Shown in pieces: positions 24,594 through 49,986 of a DNA stretch of 62,000 nt. The stretch is from Chrysomallon squamiferum (taxonomy: Eukaryota > Mollusca > Gastropoda > Neomphalida > Peltospiridae). Numbering within the stretch: position 1 is the first letter of the stretch; every line of letters begins with the position of its first letter. The notes below the pieces were generated by a model. That model was not told the origin of the DNA. It made no database searches and saw nothing but the letters and a program-made list of their open reading frames with translations. Location: the NCBI GenBank assembly GCA_012295275.1, contig CM022669.1:14855172-14917171 (forward strand). Reading direction: 5' to 3'. A program made the position numbers and the translations under genes.

Positions 24594-24742
24594 TTATTTT
24601 TGTTTTTGTTTCAGCCTCGGAGTGTGTCGACGTCTTCCCAGACTGGTGCAAGCTGGTGAAACAGGCCCGCATATGTGGCTACAAGTATTACAAACAGCAG
24701 TGCTGTGTGTCCTGTCGAGACTACGAAGACCACAAGAAGTGA
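7261..24742 (+). CDS. THSD4-like: ADAMTS-like protein, ADAMTSL4/THSD4 type (3' ten exons, 5' end not found)
   Basis: Joined exons: 7261-7468, 12675-12847, 13586-14588, 17507-17636, 18007-18211, 18795-18965, 21792-21965, 22703-22888, 23435-23627, 24615-24742. They read through in one frame for 857 codons including TGA. Domain order is the end of the Cys-rich module (CGVCGGDN), the spacer (NYLALRTEDGSYFLNGN, RNPGIMYHFTI), a basic Cys-free linker, six TSRs and a six-cysteine PLAC domain. ADAMTSL proteins are secreted matrix glycoproteins without a protease domain; ADAMTSL4 and THSD4 are known partners of fibrillin microfibrils. The TSR order, the phrases WYHTKWSS and WFTGPWS, and the PLAC ending match that branch better than catalytic ADAMTS proteins. 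The metalloprotease, disintegrin, first TSR and N-terminal Cys-rich exons are not visible, so a catalytic ADAMTS with PLAC (the ADAMTS16/18 group) cannot be fully excluded. ADAMTSL4 versus THSD4 is not resolved. The family call is firm. Confidence 0.9.
8685..8742. repeat. Long poly-A tract
   Basis: 58 consecutive A. I see no adjacent target-site duplication or retroelement body, so I do not call it a retroposon tail. Confidence 0.9.
9041..9184. repeat. Compound triplet repeat (ATA, AAC, AAG)
   Basis: Runs of ATA, then CAA, then AAG triplets follow one another with a short irregular part in the middle. Confidence 0.9.
12385..12660. repeat. Tandem duplication just upstream of the spacer exon, period about 135 bp
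   Basis: GGATCGAATTTATC at 12385 recurs at 12520. Both are followed by AAGAACCATCACTTACTCTG-like and ATTTAAA-like parts and by GATTTCAGAAAT-like ends. The second copy ends close to the branch/acceptor region of the exon at 12675. Confidence 0.65.
12675..12847 (+). CDS. THSD4-like: Exon: spacer domain, central part
   Basis: The acceptor is TTTTTTCACAG. The exon encodes ALRTEDGSYFLNGN through GSYYGAGTKFEYHRR to GPTNATIVVE, a clear spacer-domain match with the typical LNGN and GPTN turns. NAT is a possible N-glycosylation site. Two cysteines in RCPGEC sit where spacer domains I remember usually have none. The donor is GAG|GTGCAA, a weaker-than-consensus site, in phase 0. Reading on past it meets TAA within three codons. 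Confidence 0.92.
12925..13046. repeat. (TTA)n array with TTG interruptions
   Basis: About 120 bases of TTA triplets with TTG and TCG variants. Confidence 0.95.
13452..13499. repeat. (TG)n microsatellite
   Basis: About 24 TG dinucleotides. Confidence 0.95.
13586..14588 (+). CDS. THSD4-like: Exon: spacer end, long basic linker, start of first visible TSR
   Basis: The acceptor is CTCATTTAG. Residues 128-147 of the joined chain (LLYYHRNPGIMYHFTISKDM) finish the spacer. Residues from about 148 to 440 form a linker rich in Gln, Arg, Ser and Thr with no cysteine. It includes a tandem ten-residue repeat with core QGHRTR, basic clusters such as KRHRSHLRQRTRSR, a Pro-rich patch (PLPLSPSPK) and sequons NQS and NVS. 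The exon ends in SWRISGFTDCSTTCGGG, the start of a TSR, at donor G|GTAAGA (phase 1). ADAMTSL4 and THSD4 also have low-complexity linkers near this point, but sequence is not conserved. The linker is probably extended and may bind heparin or matrix; that role is inferred. Confidence 0.93.
14589..17506 (+). other. THSD4-like: ADAMTSL intron
   Basis: Begins GTAAGAAC, ends AAATTAG. Contains long T runs near 15783-15807 and 15829-15840, an ATTAAT-rich stretch (15880-16020), a TTA/TCA block (16395-16505) and a cluster of E-box-like palindromes at 16869-16931. No exon was recognised. Confidence 0.8.
16869..16931. promoter_or_regulatory. Cluster of CANNTG palindromes (possible regulatory site)
   Basis: CACGTG at 16869-16874, CACCTG-A-CAGGTG at 16898-16910 (a perfect 6-bp inverted repeat with a one-base spacer) and CACCTG at 16926-16931. 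CACCTG/CAGGTG is the classical Snail/ZEB-type E-box core. Function is inferred only from clustering. Confidence 0.3.
17507..17636 (+). CDS. THSD4-like: Exon: rest of first visible TSR
   Basis: The acceptor is AAATTAG after a T-run. One base plus GA completes Gly, giving CSTTCGGGFQETEIVC, then DNCDPGSIPRKQRVACNTQPCPP. Six cysteines complete the TSR begun in the previous exon. The donor is GA|GTGAGT (phase 2), and the next exon supplies T for Asp (CPPDWEP). The CSTTCGG motif fits the O-fucosylation consensus for TSRs. Confidence 0.92.
17637..18006 (+). other. THSD4-like: ADAMTSL intron
   Basis: Short AT-rich intron, GTGAGTTC to CAACAG. Nothing else seen. Confidence 0.9.
18007..18211 (+). CDS. 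THSD4-like: Exon: second visible TSR
   Basis: The acceptor is ATCAACAACAG. The exon encodes WEPAAWGDCSRMCGMGIQTRTVEC through CNNSNRPAVTQMCQSKPC and ends with WKISDWTE, the tryptophan motif of the next TSR. The donor is GAA|GTAAGC in phase 0. The CSRMC motif lacks the Ser/Thr expected for O-fucosylation. Confidence 0.92.
18212..18794 (+). other. THSD4-like: ADAMTSL intron with TATG-rich stretch and duplicated 3' end
   Basis: A degenerate TATG/TGTA repeat runs from about 18300 to 18530. The 3' end is tandemly duplicated: 18661-18729 and 18733-18794 share AAATAACA.TGTTAGTTTTA and ATTATATTAATTACCTGTTATTCACATG, and both end in GTGTTTCTAG. Confidence 0.9.
18661..18794 (+). repeat. Tandem duplication that copies a 3' splice site
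   Basis: Two units of about 65-70 bases, nearly identical except for a seven-base indel (CTGGTTG) and a few substitutions. The upstream acceptor AG is at 18728-18729 and the one used by the exon at 18793-18794. Use of the upstream site would add 65 bases and shift the frame. Confidence 0.9.
18795..18965 (+). CDS. THSD4-like: Exon: third visible TSR
   Basis: The acceptor is TGTTTCTAG. Phase 0 at both ends, 57 codons. It begins exactly at CSTDCGLGERSRKVTC and ends with GWYHTKWSSQ, the tryptophan motif of the next TSR. WYHTKWSS closely matches the equivalent position in ADAMTSL4. A duplicated copy of the intron end, with a second identical acceptor, lies 65 bases upstream. Confidence 0.92.
19505..19566. 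repeat. (GA)n microsatellite
   Basis: About 31 uninterrupted GA dinucleotides. Confidence 0.96.
20139..20405. repeat. Triplet-rich block (ATA/AAC/AGT)
   Basis: A perfect ATA run at about 20142-20183 followed by degenerate triplets GATGATGGTAGTAGTAAT, ATAATAAC and AACAACAACAG. Confidence 0.85.
21792..21965 (+). CDS. THSD4-like: Exon: fourth visible TSR
   Basis: The acceptor is TATGTGCAG. Phase 0-0, 58 codons: CSSECGRGVYTRKVYC, then KKCSSSKKPREHKACKNNLPC and GVWFTGPWSK. The donor is AAG|GTGAGA. The exon is symmetrical, so skipping it would keep the frame but join two half-TSRs. Confidence 0.92.
21966..22702 (+). other. THSD4-like: ADAMTSL intron
   Basis: Contains TTG/TTA triplets (22080-22160) and a short GA run at 22614-22639. 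Ends GTGTTTCAG. Confidence 0.9.
22703..22888 (+). CDS. THSD4-like: Exon: fifth visible TSR
   Basis: The acceptor is TTGTGTTTCAG. Phase 0-0, 62 codons: CNATCGIGWKTRDVICMKKLGG through CPELPLCKPEWYMTEWSE. CNATC is both a possible N-glycosylation sequon and an O-fucosylation-type motif. The donor is GAG|GTAGGC. Confidence 0.92.
22889..23434 (+). other. THSD4-like: ADAMTSL intron with tandem ATTT-rich units
   Basis: An ATTT run (about 23080-23135) is followed by three copies of TTGGTATTCACCTGTTTGTTTTATT-like units, near 23155, 23263 and 23373, period about 105-110 bases. The third lies only about 60 bases before the exon at 23435. Confidence 0.85.
23435..23627 (+). CDS. THSD4-like: Exon: sixth visible TSR plus basic hinge
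   Basis: The acceptor is TGATTTTGCAG. The exon encodes CSVSCGTGLKKREVKC, DCKPSKRPRERQSCNRQSC, then a lysine/arginine-rich hinge (VKKKPANRKSNRIQKDD) leading to the PLAC domain. The donor is ACAG|GTTTGA, not strong consensus, in phase 1; reading on reaches a stop in the intron. Confidence 0.91.
23628..24614 (+). other. THSD4-like: ADAMTSL intron with acceptor-bearing tandem units
   Basis: The first half is AT-rich with nothing distinctive. From about 24237 the sequence is a degenerate tandem repeat of roughly 95-110 bases, described separately, ending in an ATTT array (24555-24597) and the real acceptor. Confidence 0.85.
24237..24614 (+). repeat. Tandem repeat carrying acceptor-like sites before the last exon
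   Basis: Units share TTTTTAACCCACAGAA, ACATACAGACTACAA, CTCAAAATCCTCTGTTTTATTTCAG and CCTTTCATATCATATACCAACATTTT. TTTTATTTCAG occurs near 24350 and 24458, and the third TTTTATTT near 24552 expands into an ATTT array leading to the used acceptor GTTTCAG at 24614. Confidence 0.85.
24615..24742 (+). CDS. THSD4-like: Last exon: PLAC domain and stop
   Basis: The acceptor is TTTTTGTTTCAG. The split codon gives Ala, then SECVDVFPDWCKLVKQARIC and GYKYYKQQCCVSC, the PLAC (protease and lacunin) domain with its six cysteines in the order C, C, C, CC, C. The protein ends RDYEDHKK and TGA at 24740-24742. PLAC is the expected C-terminus of papilin, ADAMTSL4 and THSD4, so this end of the gene is complete. 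Confidence 0.93.
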
Positions 24743-24778
24743 TAGTCGCCCACGCCTAGTCCTTGTAGCATTCAGTAT

Positions 24779-24784
24779 AATAAA
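24779..24784 (+). terminator. Candidate polyadenylation signal AATAAA, proximal
   Basis: AATAAA, 37 bases after the ADAMTSL stop codon. In such AT-rich DNA the hexamer is common, so position is the main support. Confidence 0.35.
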
Positions 24785-24908
24785 CCTGCAGCAGCTTTAT
24801 CAGTTACTCACTCACACAGTACCCTCAGCAGTCTGGAGATACACAGACTTCTCACAAACTAAAACCACGTAATTAAAAAAAAAAGAAAAAGAAAAGTGAA
24901 CTGTGCCT

Positions 24909-25235
24909 GTACATTGGGTGAATTGGTCACCATGACTATAAACTGGGTGATTTGGTCACTGTGGTTATGTATCGGATGAAATGGTCACTTTGGTTATATT
25001 TTGGGTGAGTTACTCACAGTGGCTATATATATATATATTGGATGAATTAATATGACTGTGTATCAGCTATATACTGGGGTGAATTTGTTACTGTGGCTAT
25101 ATATTGGATGAATTGGTCAGTGTGGCTATAAACTGGGTGAACTGGTCACTGTGGCTATGTATATATAGGGTGAAATAGTCACAATGGCTATGAACTGGGT
25201 AAAATGGTTTTTGAGGCTATAAGTCGATGAACTGG
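24909..25235. repeat. Degenerate minisatellite, period about 36 bp, around nine units
   Basis: Units follow ACTGGGTGAATTGGTCACTGTGGCTATA with substitutions and TATA expansions (25024-25039). Located 170 bases after the ADAMTSL stop codon. Confidence 0.9.
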
Positions 25236-25888
25236 AACATAGTGACCTTTCTCAGTGAAGCATACTTCATTACATGTCTTTTCAAAGTTGATGGTTTAAA
25301 AAGAAATGTTAATAACAATAAAAATAGTAAAAAATAATAATTATAATAATAATAATAACTGCAACCTGAAATACATATAAGAGAGATAGACCTTATATGT
25401 CCCCAGTAAAATGGCATTTCTGAAATGTAGGTGTCAGGAGAGTGTGTGGTTTGTGAATGAACTTAATGGAAATTCAGTTGTGACTGGAAATAATGGCAGA
25501 TCATTTGAGTGTGGAAATGATGGTAAATCATTTGTCAGAGGGGAAACAGTTGGCAAATTATTTGTTAATGAAAATGATGACATTTTGTTCTCCTGACTGA
25601 AATTCAAATGAATGCCGTAGTTTCAGTCATACAGGTGAAATGTGCTTATTGATGTAGATGCAAAAACAAAAGTCGATACAGTCGACTCTAAAAGAATTCA
25701 GAGCATGCTGCTAGTTTCAGAGCAAGAGTCTTTAATACCATGTCACAGGGAAGGAATTTTAATTTCATTTATTTTCACTCTTTATTATTACCGATTGTTT
25801 TGTTTTTCACTTTTGTTTTACATTTTGTTATCTGTATTTTTTTGATACCCTTGTTTGTCATAATAATACACATTGCTTTAAATTTCTA

Positions 25889-25894
25889 AATAAA
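25889..25894 (+). terminator. Candidate polyadenylation signal AATAAA, distal
   Basis: AATAAATAAATG about 1.15 kb after the stop. Use of this site would put the 24.9-25.2 kb minisatellite in the 3' UTR. Confidence 0.25.
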
Positions 25895-26086
25895 TAAATG
25901 ATATTGTTTGTCTTAATGTGTAGAAAATGAACACACTGTTTTTTTGCTTTCAAGAGATGATGACCAGATTTCATTGAAATATATCAGCTATTGGTTATTT
26001 TGATGAAAAGACTATATATGTGGTTAAAATAATGGCCTGAGATGAGAGGGGTCAAAGGATCAATACTTGACAATAGACCCTCTGAG

Positions 26087-26400
26087 TTATTTCATACTTG
26101 GCTGTGTCCTGTTATCAACCTGATAATTGTTTAAAAAGGATAGTAAGTTCAATCATCCTTGATGATTCTTTTATGTTATTTCAGGTTTCAGCCATTTACT
26201 AAAGGTTGTGGTGTGTGTTTTCAAAACAACATTAGGTCAGATGCTCTTTGGTGATTCCCTTGTGTTATTTCAGGGTTCAGCCTGTTATCCAAAAGCATGG
26301 ATATGTGTTTTTGAAACAACAATAAGTCCAATCCACCTTGACAGGCATGTTTCAGGTTTCAGCCATTTATTAAACTGCATGGTATGTGCTGTGCTGTCTC
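26087..26400. repeat. Tandem repeat, period about 89 bp, four units
   Basis: Units start near 26087, 26176, 26265 and 26347 with TTATTTCAGGTTTCAGCC. They continue with a TGGTATGTGTTTT-like part and AAACAACA.TAAGTC. The first copy is the most diverged. Confidence 0.85.
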
Positions 26401-27042
26401 TGTTAAGAAGTACATACGAGATCTTTGCTGCTGATAGCAATGATTAATACAGATTTCTTTTTAAAACTTCATGTCAGGAATATTGTCTGACATTTGAAAG
26501 CCAATGACAGAAAATAAAAATAAAATACTATTTGTGTTCAAACTGTCCTCAAAATAAACTGTAACTTTGACTGCGGCTGGCTCATTTACAGCGTCAGATA
26601 CATAGGACTGATGTTATTGTTGTTTTCCAGTCCAAGGATGATAATATATTCCAGTAATCACGGCACATGCTAGCCAATTATCACAGTGTCCAGTCCACTG
26701 GTAGATTAGATGAGAAGTAATTAAAACCAAACACACTGGAACTGATAAATGGGAAATACGATGCCAGGAGTTAAATCAGGCTTGGTATGAAGTTCCTAGT
26801 CAAACTGTTTGCCTTAGACAGGCTCTGAAAGAGTTGATGCCTGTCTTAAGGTGATAAACTCACTGATGAAGTAAACGTTTGTGTCCATATCAGGCGTGCA
26901 TGAACATTCATCAGTAAAGTATAGTTATAAAATTATTGATCCCCTTCCTCCCTAAAGGTCATCGGCATCTTGAAATTATTTGGGTATATTTATTCAGGTT
27001 TTTTTTCTAAATGTTTTTAACTGTAGTGTATTTTTTATTTTA

Positions 27043-27076
<34 letters not shown>

Positions 27077-27848
27077 TTTTTTTTTTTTTTTTAGTTATAT
27101 AGCAGTTTGATATTATGTAACAAAAAACAACAATAGCTGAAGTGTATTTACATGCTTGTATAAATGTGAGTGAAAGAGTGTGATGTGTCTTTATAAAAAC
27201 TAGTGCTTAAGATTAGCCTATAATCTGTGTATAATAACATATCCTTTTGTGTTTAGCTTAGTGTACAAATATATAATATTAATATTGTGAATGGTAAGTA
27301 CTGTGCTGTTTAGAAAATAAAAATAATAACCATTCCTCAAAATAAAACCTGTTGAATAATTGCGTCACTTAAAACCGAAATAATGAGAATATCTGCTTAA
27401 AAAGTAAAGTGTAGATATCAGGGTCAGATCCAGGATTTTGGAAAGGGGTTGGTATATTTATTTTTCATTCAGATATGTTTTGATATGAACAAGTTCATTA
27501 TATAGAAAAGATACAAAAAAATTTAATGCATAGGAGCATTCAAAAAATTAATGATTTAACAGTGTGCATGGAAAGATTCAAAATATTAATTTTAAATACA
27601 ACAAAATGAGTTCATTCAGTTTCAGTTTTCTTCAAAATAACATAAATAAACTGATATGTAAAAATGTTGAAATGAATGTATCTCAGCTTCACGCCATGTT
27701 CCTTTATGTGCTTGTAAAACGTGGAATAATGTATTTATTTCAAACATGCCGATACATAGATATTTTTATTTACCTTCAGAATAAACGTTATCACTTTTAC
27801 TACATGTCAGACTGTGTACTATCACTCATAATAAAATGCTTATTTAAT

Positions 27849-27902
27849 ATATTTAATATAAAACAGTGTGAATCTATATTTAATATAAAACAGTGTGAAT
27901 CT
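27849..27902. repeat. Perfect 27-bp direct duplication
   Basis: The unit starting ATATTTAATATAAAACAGTG occurs twice head to tail without a difference, so the duplication is recent or recently homogenised. Confidence 0.95.
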
Positions 27903-28604
27903 GAATACAACAGATGTTAGTAAATTCTTCTTTCTGAAAGTATGTCAGGCTGAACAATTTAATTTATAATAAAATTCTTGATAAACATTTAAAATAAAAC
28001 CACATTAACTTTAAACTAACTGGTTGGTGAATTTTTGTTCTTTGATAATATATTACAAACACTAAAATGGAGATGAATATATTTAAAACAGCTTTTTAGC
28101 ATGGAAAAAGGAAGTGAATTTGAAGAAATATAATATTAATAGTTTCTATTATTAGAATTATTTTAATGTAGGAGTTAAGAAAGAGCTACATTTCAAGTTA
28201 AGCTGTTTGACAAATAATTTCAGTGTTTTATTTTAGATTTGTGTTCAAAGTTACTGTAAATATATGAATAAATCATGAACTTGCACAGATTATGTGTGAT
28301 TCTTAATTTCAATATATTCATTAACTTGCTTTTAAATTAATTATTTAATTATAAAAATATATATATTTGACTAAATTACAGGATTTACTTATTTAATTAA
28401 AAAATATATATAATTCGGAATATGAATAACTTACGTCATTTATTTATTTTATTTTTATTTTTATTTTTTAATGAAATATTATATGAAGACTTGTATTCCA
28501 GAAATTTATAAATAGTTTTAAAAATTAGGACTGCACACTTAATAATTTTTTTTTTTTTTTTTTTTTTTTTTTAATCAAGTCTTAAAATAGTAGACAATTG
28601 AATA

Positions 28605-29015
28605 ACTAAATTTTCTATCCACAGTGTGTTATTAACAGGATATGGTCAGTCACTACATTTTTTTTATCACTATCTTACTAAAGAATTGTTAACAGTAATA
28701 TGGTCATACAGGAACAATGATATATATGTAAAGTCAAGTAACTAATTTTTATCTAAGTCATTAGATAATGTGTAGCACAGTAACATGGCCAGTCAAAAAT
28801 CTAATAAATAAAATAACTATTTTTCTATCACTAACTTACTGATAGGTTGCTTTCAGTGATCTGAGCAGGCAGCTAATAGTGACATATATGTAAAGCTGTA
28901 TAGATAGTTTCTGTCTCTCTGGTTTACCAATCTGCTGTTACCAAGAACTGACCAGATAATTAGCTTTCTATCACTAACTTATTAATTAACTGTTACCAGT
29001 GACCTGGTCGGTCTC
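28605..29015. repeat. Strongly degenerate tandem repeat, about six units
   Basis: Recurring phrases CTATCACTAACTTACT, TGTTACCAGTGA and TGGTCAGTC occur near 28611, 28665, 28750, 28823, 28916 and 28968. Spacing is irregular (about 55-95 bases). Confidence 0.6.
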
Positions 29016-32000
29016 ATGGTCTCGCTAAAAGGACAGTGCTGAACTTTTAATTAAATACAAGTCTTGTAATAAATTTAAGTTACTCTGAACATTCACAAAC
29101 ATTAAGTGTTGTTTTTCGTTGTAACTGTTCATCTGTTCGGGTTGAAAAGTTTAATTAAGTTTTAATTTAGGTCTAGTTTTTTTCCTAATTTGTCTGTGTT
29201 TTGTATATATTAAATTGTTATTTTTATTTATTTAATTAAATTTCGTTATTGAATTCTAACCTTTTACATGTTTTGTACTGTTAAAAAAAAGATTAATTTA
29301 CACAGAGAGATATATAAACTCTTTCACATGCACTCACGTATACACACATTGATATACTGTTATTCTGCACACTCTCACCCATGCATGCACACACACACAC
29401 AGAACCTTATATATATTTAATTTGATTTATTTGCCCCAGCAGTTTTTTTTATTACTGACAAAATGAAATTTTTTACTTTCATCTTTAGGATTTTTAGCTT
29501 TGAAGTATATTCTTATTTATTTATTTATTATTATTATTTCTGTTTTTAAATTTATTAGATTGGCATACATGTTTACATTAAGAGAAAACAAATTTAACTG
29601 TCTCATAATCCATTCAAATTTCATTAGATGTGCAAACAGAACAATTTATTGACTTAAATTATTAGGTTTACAAATAAATAAAAGATAATACAATTTCATG
29701 TACAAAAATAATTTAATATTTAACTCTTTATTTTATCAGACAGAAATGTATGTTGATATCCATTTGCAGTTTCTTTTCCTTATTTCAAACATAAGATAAT
29801 TTGTTCATACACAGAAATAGAGGTACTTATTAATGCGATTGGTTTTAGGGAAATTATTATATTCATCTATAATTTTTATATATTACTGCATGCAAAGAAT
29901 ATCTATTAATATAATCAATACTGAGGAAAATGTTTCCAACAGTTTAAATAAATGTTGTATAAAGTCTGATACATTTTTGTCTTGCAATCAAAATAATAAT
30001 ACTTTCTGTACAGAAATATGAATTAAGAATCAGTAGTTTCTGTCATGATTATTTTATTTGTGTTATATAATCTCCAGGATGTCTGATGTTTAGAAAAAAT
30101 GATAATGAAATTGTTTTTGACAAAAAACAAAAAAAGGATACTGTAATTAAATTGAATTTCCCATGATCAAGTGCTTGTTTTAAATGTTCATTACATTTTA
30201 ATGACATTGAAGACTATAAAAGCTGACATTCGGGAAGATTAAAATGTTTGTGGTATTAGAATTAATTGTATTTGTTTTTCACAATATATTTAAAGTCATT
30301 TCAGCAAAATTTTCTGCAAAAAGCAAGTGAAAATATTAATTCCTTCCATCATGAAAACACAATTATATCAAATCAGTTATGAAAGTCATCAACAAAATTA
30401 ATTTTGGAGAAAGAAAAAAAAAAAAATCATTCACAGCATTTATCATGTTTATTTTCCAAATATATTTACATTCATTGCTGTTACAGCTTCAAATACAAAA
30501 ATTTCAAAAGAAAAAAGAAATGGATGAAAATGTTATGTTTTACACATAAAATATACAATATATCACCAATGAAACAAGTATCAGATATATAGTAACATTT
30601 ACAACAATAATTTACATAAAATTCAGTGTGGCAGATTTTTTTGTCCAGAATCAAAACTTTAGAATAAAACAAAGTGAAATACAGTATATCAGGCTGTTTA
30701 TCTTACTATTAATAATAACAAAAGAATAGTCTATTTTGTAATACAAAGAAGATGGTGATGTACACATACTGTTAATTAGCTTGTTTTTAAATAAAACATT
30801 TGACATTCATGAAGGCTTATTACTTAATATAAATTAAATTAAAATAACTAAATAAATAAATAAATTAAAAAAAGATGACGATTAAAAATGGCAGTGTACC
30901 TCTCTGGTGGTGTGCATGTTATGATTTTTACAGATAATGTTTAACAGATTTTATAAATCCTAAAATAACATAAATAATGTCTAAATTAAGATTTCAATGA
31001 ATATGTATATAGATATTTATGTATGTGTAATCAAACGTTGTATGTACACTTGATGACAATGATAAATATGTAAAGCAATAATATAAAAGTTTGTTGTTTT
31101 GTTTATCCAAACACCAAGTATTCTGATGTGTTACAGTGAATATTTGTTTAACATCAAACACATTTTACTGCATGTTGAGCATCTCTTTATAATTCTGAAA
31201 TACTAAAACCACCCCAAAAAAACAACACATTATTTTAAAAAAATTTATTATAATTTTTTGTTGTTGTTGATGTTTTTATTAATTTATTTATTTATTTTAT
31301 TTATATATTATTATCATTGTTATTATTATTATTACTATTATTGTCATTATTATTATTATTATTTAACAATCAGATCTACAATCACTTAACTTTGTGCTTC
31401 AGTACAGTGTACAAACATCTTTCCATGGACCAAATTATTATTATATATATAAAATATTGTATAACATTAATTACTTCAGACCAAGTGTATAAACCATATA
31501 TGATATATAGAAGGTTTTCTCATTTGGTTCCTGAAGTTATGACACTATTACTATTCCAAAATCTGATACATCCCATGCATTTAAATGAGGGTTGGTCAGA
31601 CTGTGTTGACAATTATCAATTACATATTTAATGAACAAAAAATAATATGTAAAAAATGTATATTTTTTATGACATTTAAACATGCTTTAATACACAAATT
31701 AATGGTTATTGCAGTAAATCTCAACATATCTTGCATAATCATGATATACAAGAAAAAAATAAAAATAAAAAATACATCTGCTACCATCACATTATTATGC
31801 ATAATTAAACAGCAAGGAAGCTTTTGTATATGCACTTTGTTACAAACACGAAAGCACAAGACATGGTCTTTAACAAACCAATACTGAGCACTGTTTGTAA
31901 TGGGAAATAAATGAAAATATTAGATTGTTTATCTACAATATTCAACCCAGTAAACTATGAAAAAAACTCCAGAGAATTGAAATTTTGTTTTTTTATTTTA

Positions 32001-32804
32001 TTATTATTATTTTATTTATTCTTATATTTTTTTCCTATAATCATGTGCTATTAAGTTACCTTAAGCTGAACGAGTTCAGTCCATTAAACTGACTTTAAAA
32101 CGAATTCTGCAAGGAAAATCATTAAAACCCCAAAAGAAGAAAGAATTGATTTGATGTTGACAACTGAGGTTTGAAATTCACTTTCATACAACATTTCTGA
32201 CTGCAGATTGTGTGGTTTGAATGACGAGGGAATAAAATTTTGGTTAAAACAAATGAAACTAAAAAAAAAATATGAATAAAACAAATAGATGAGTTTTCAA
32301 AAAACAGTTATTTATTTCTTTATTTTTTATTAAGTTATTTTTTTTTTTTTTTTTTGCATTTCTTGGGAGCTTTTTCTGTTAACAGAAGCTCTGTATCCAG
32401 GCTTAATACAGAATGTACTAAATTGCTTTTTAAAAGGGAACGTTTTTAAAGCTTATTCATTAAAATGCTGTTAAAAATATGGCCTAGGTTAATAGTGGTA
32501 TCTGAACATGTAATTATTTTATTTAAATATATGATGTGTAGCTATCAAAAAGAGAAAAAAAAATTTAATAATAATAATAATAATTAATAAATAAATAAAT
32601 ACATTATAGTGTAATAAATGATGTGTTTGCACCAAATTATAAAGTTATTGTTTTGCACCATTCAACATAAAACACATGTATCACTTGGATATGTACAATT
32701 TATGATGAAGTAGAAGGTTAAAACAAAACTGAACTGTAATATATATTTATTTATTTATTTCAGTCAGTCTTGTTTGCAATGTTAAAATCATGATTTGTTT
32801 CTTC

Positions 32805-32810
32805 TTTATT
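32805..32810 (-). terminator. Candidate polyadenylation signal for the - strand gene
   Basis: TTTATT on the + strand reads AATAAA on the - strand, about 450 bases after the stop. Other candidates occur in the ATTT run near 32742-32760. Confidence 0.25.
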
Positions 32811-32819
32811 ACATGTATA

Positions 32820-33090
32820 ATGTATCAATATTATTATTGTATTAGTTACAGTAGAAGTATTAGTATTAACAACTATCACAGTGATAGCTGTATTGGCAAC
32901 AGTTACCACAGAAATAGCAGCAGTATTAAATGTACTGATGGTTTTAGTTGGAACAGTAGCAGCATTCGTTGACAGTGTAGTAACTGTAAGTATCTGGAAC
33001 AGTGATACAGTTGCATTATCATTATTCGAGTAATAGTAGTAGCAGTAACAGTAACAGCAACAGTAACAGCAGCAGCAACAATAGCGCAAT
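32820..33090. repeat. Degenerate AGTA/AACAGTA triplet-rich stretch
   Basis: Imperfect GTAGTA, ACAGTAACAG and GCAGCAGCAA runs, probably in the 3' UTR of the - strand gene. Confidence 0.6.
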
Positions 33091-33259
33091 AAATCAATAT
33101 GGTAATCATATTATTAAATAGTTACAGAACAGCTGGAAATGGATGTGGTAGTCGTAGTGATGGTAACAGTAGCAATGGTATTAATTAACAGTACCAATGA
33201 TACAAAATATGAGTATATAATGTTAATTTAAACGAGATATATATATATATAAGTATTTG

Positions 33260-49626
<16,367 letters not shown>

Positions 49627-49830
49627 TCTCGCGAGCACGAATCAGGGGCGTGCCCAATGGACGAGGATGTGGAAGGTGATTAGGCTGGCGAGGCTGGAAC
49701 GGCGACATGGTGCAAGAGCCGGTCATATCCGTTTTTGCTGTGTCTTGGTTTTCATCTACAAGCTGAGAGCAAGATACGTTTTTTGTTTTTTTGATTATAC
49801 GGTGAAAGGAATAAAGTGAATATATATATG
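49627..49830 (-). promoter_or_regulatory. Candidate 5' leader and promoter of the TMEM221-like gene
   Basis: GC content stays raised to about 49,740 and then falls. On the - strand CATATATATATTCAC near 49829-49815 could serve as a TATA-like element, with transcription starting about 30 bases on. A noncoding upstream exon is an alternative. No experimental support. Confidence 0.3.
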
Positions 49831-49910
49831 CGAAAACTGTTTTAGTCTAGTTCAGATCTTTAAGATATAATGTGTCATCAAAGGTTTAATGAATTTTTTA
49901 AAAAAACTTT

Positions 49911-49913
<3 letters not shown>

Positions 49914-49985
<72 letters not shown>
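49914..49985. repeat. (CT)n microsatellite
   Basis: About 35 CT units with one or two T interruptions, about 0.3 kb upstream of the - strand start codon. Confidence 0.95.

Positions 49986-49986
<1 letters not shown>

Larger units (their letters stand above)
24743..33259. other. Interval between convergent genes
   Basis: Starts with the ADAMTSL 3' UTR and ends with the 3' UTR of the - strand gene. AT-rich throughout, with four repeat blocks listed separately, a TTA block (27047-27076), poly-T runs (28546-28572, 32338-32355) and ATTT runs. A 61-codon + frame at 25411-25596 and a 118-codon frame at 27564-27920 show no family resemblance. Confidence 0.7.
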
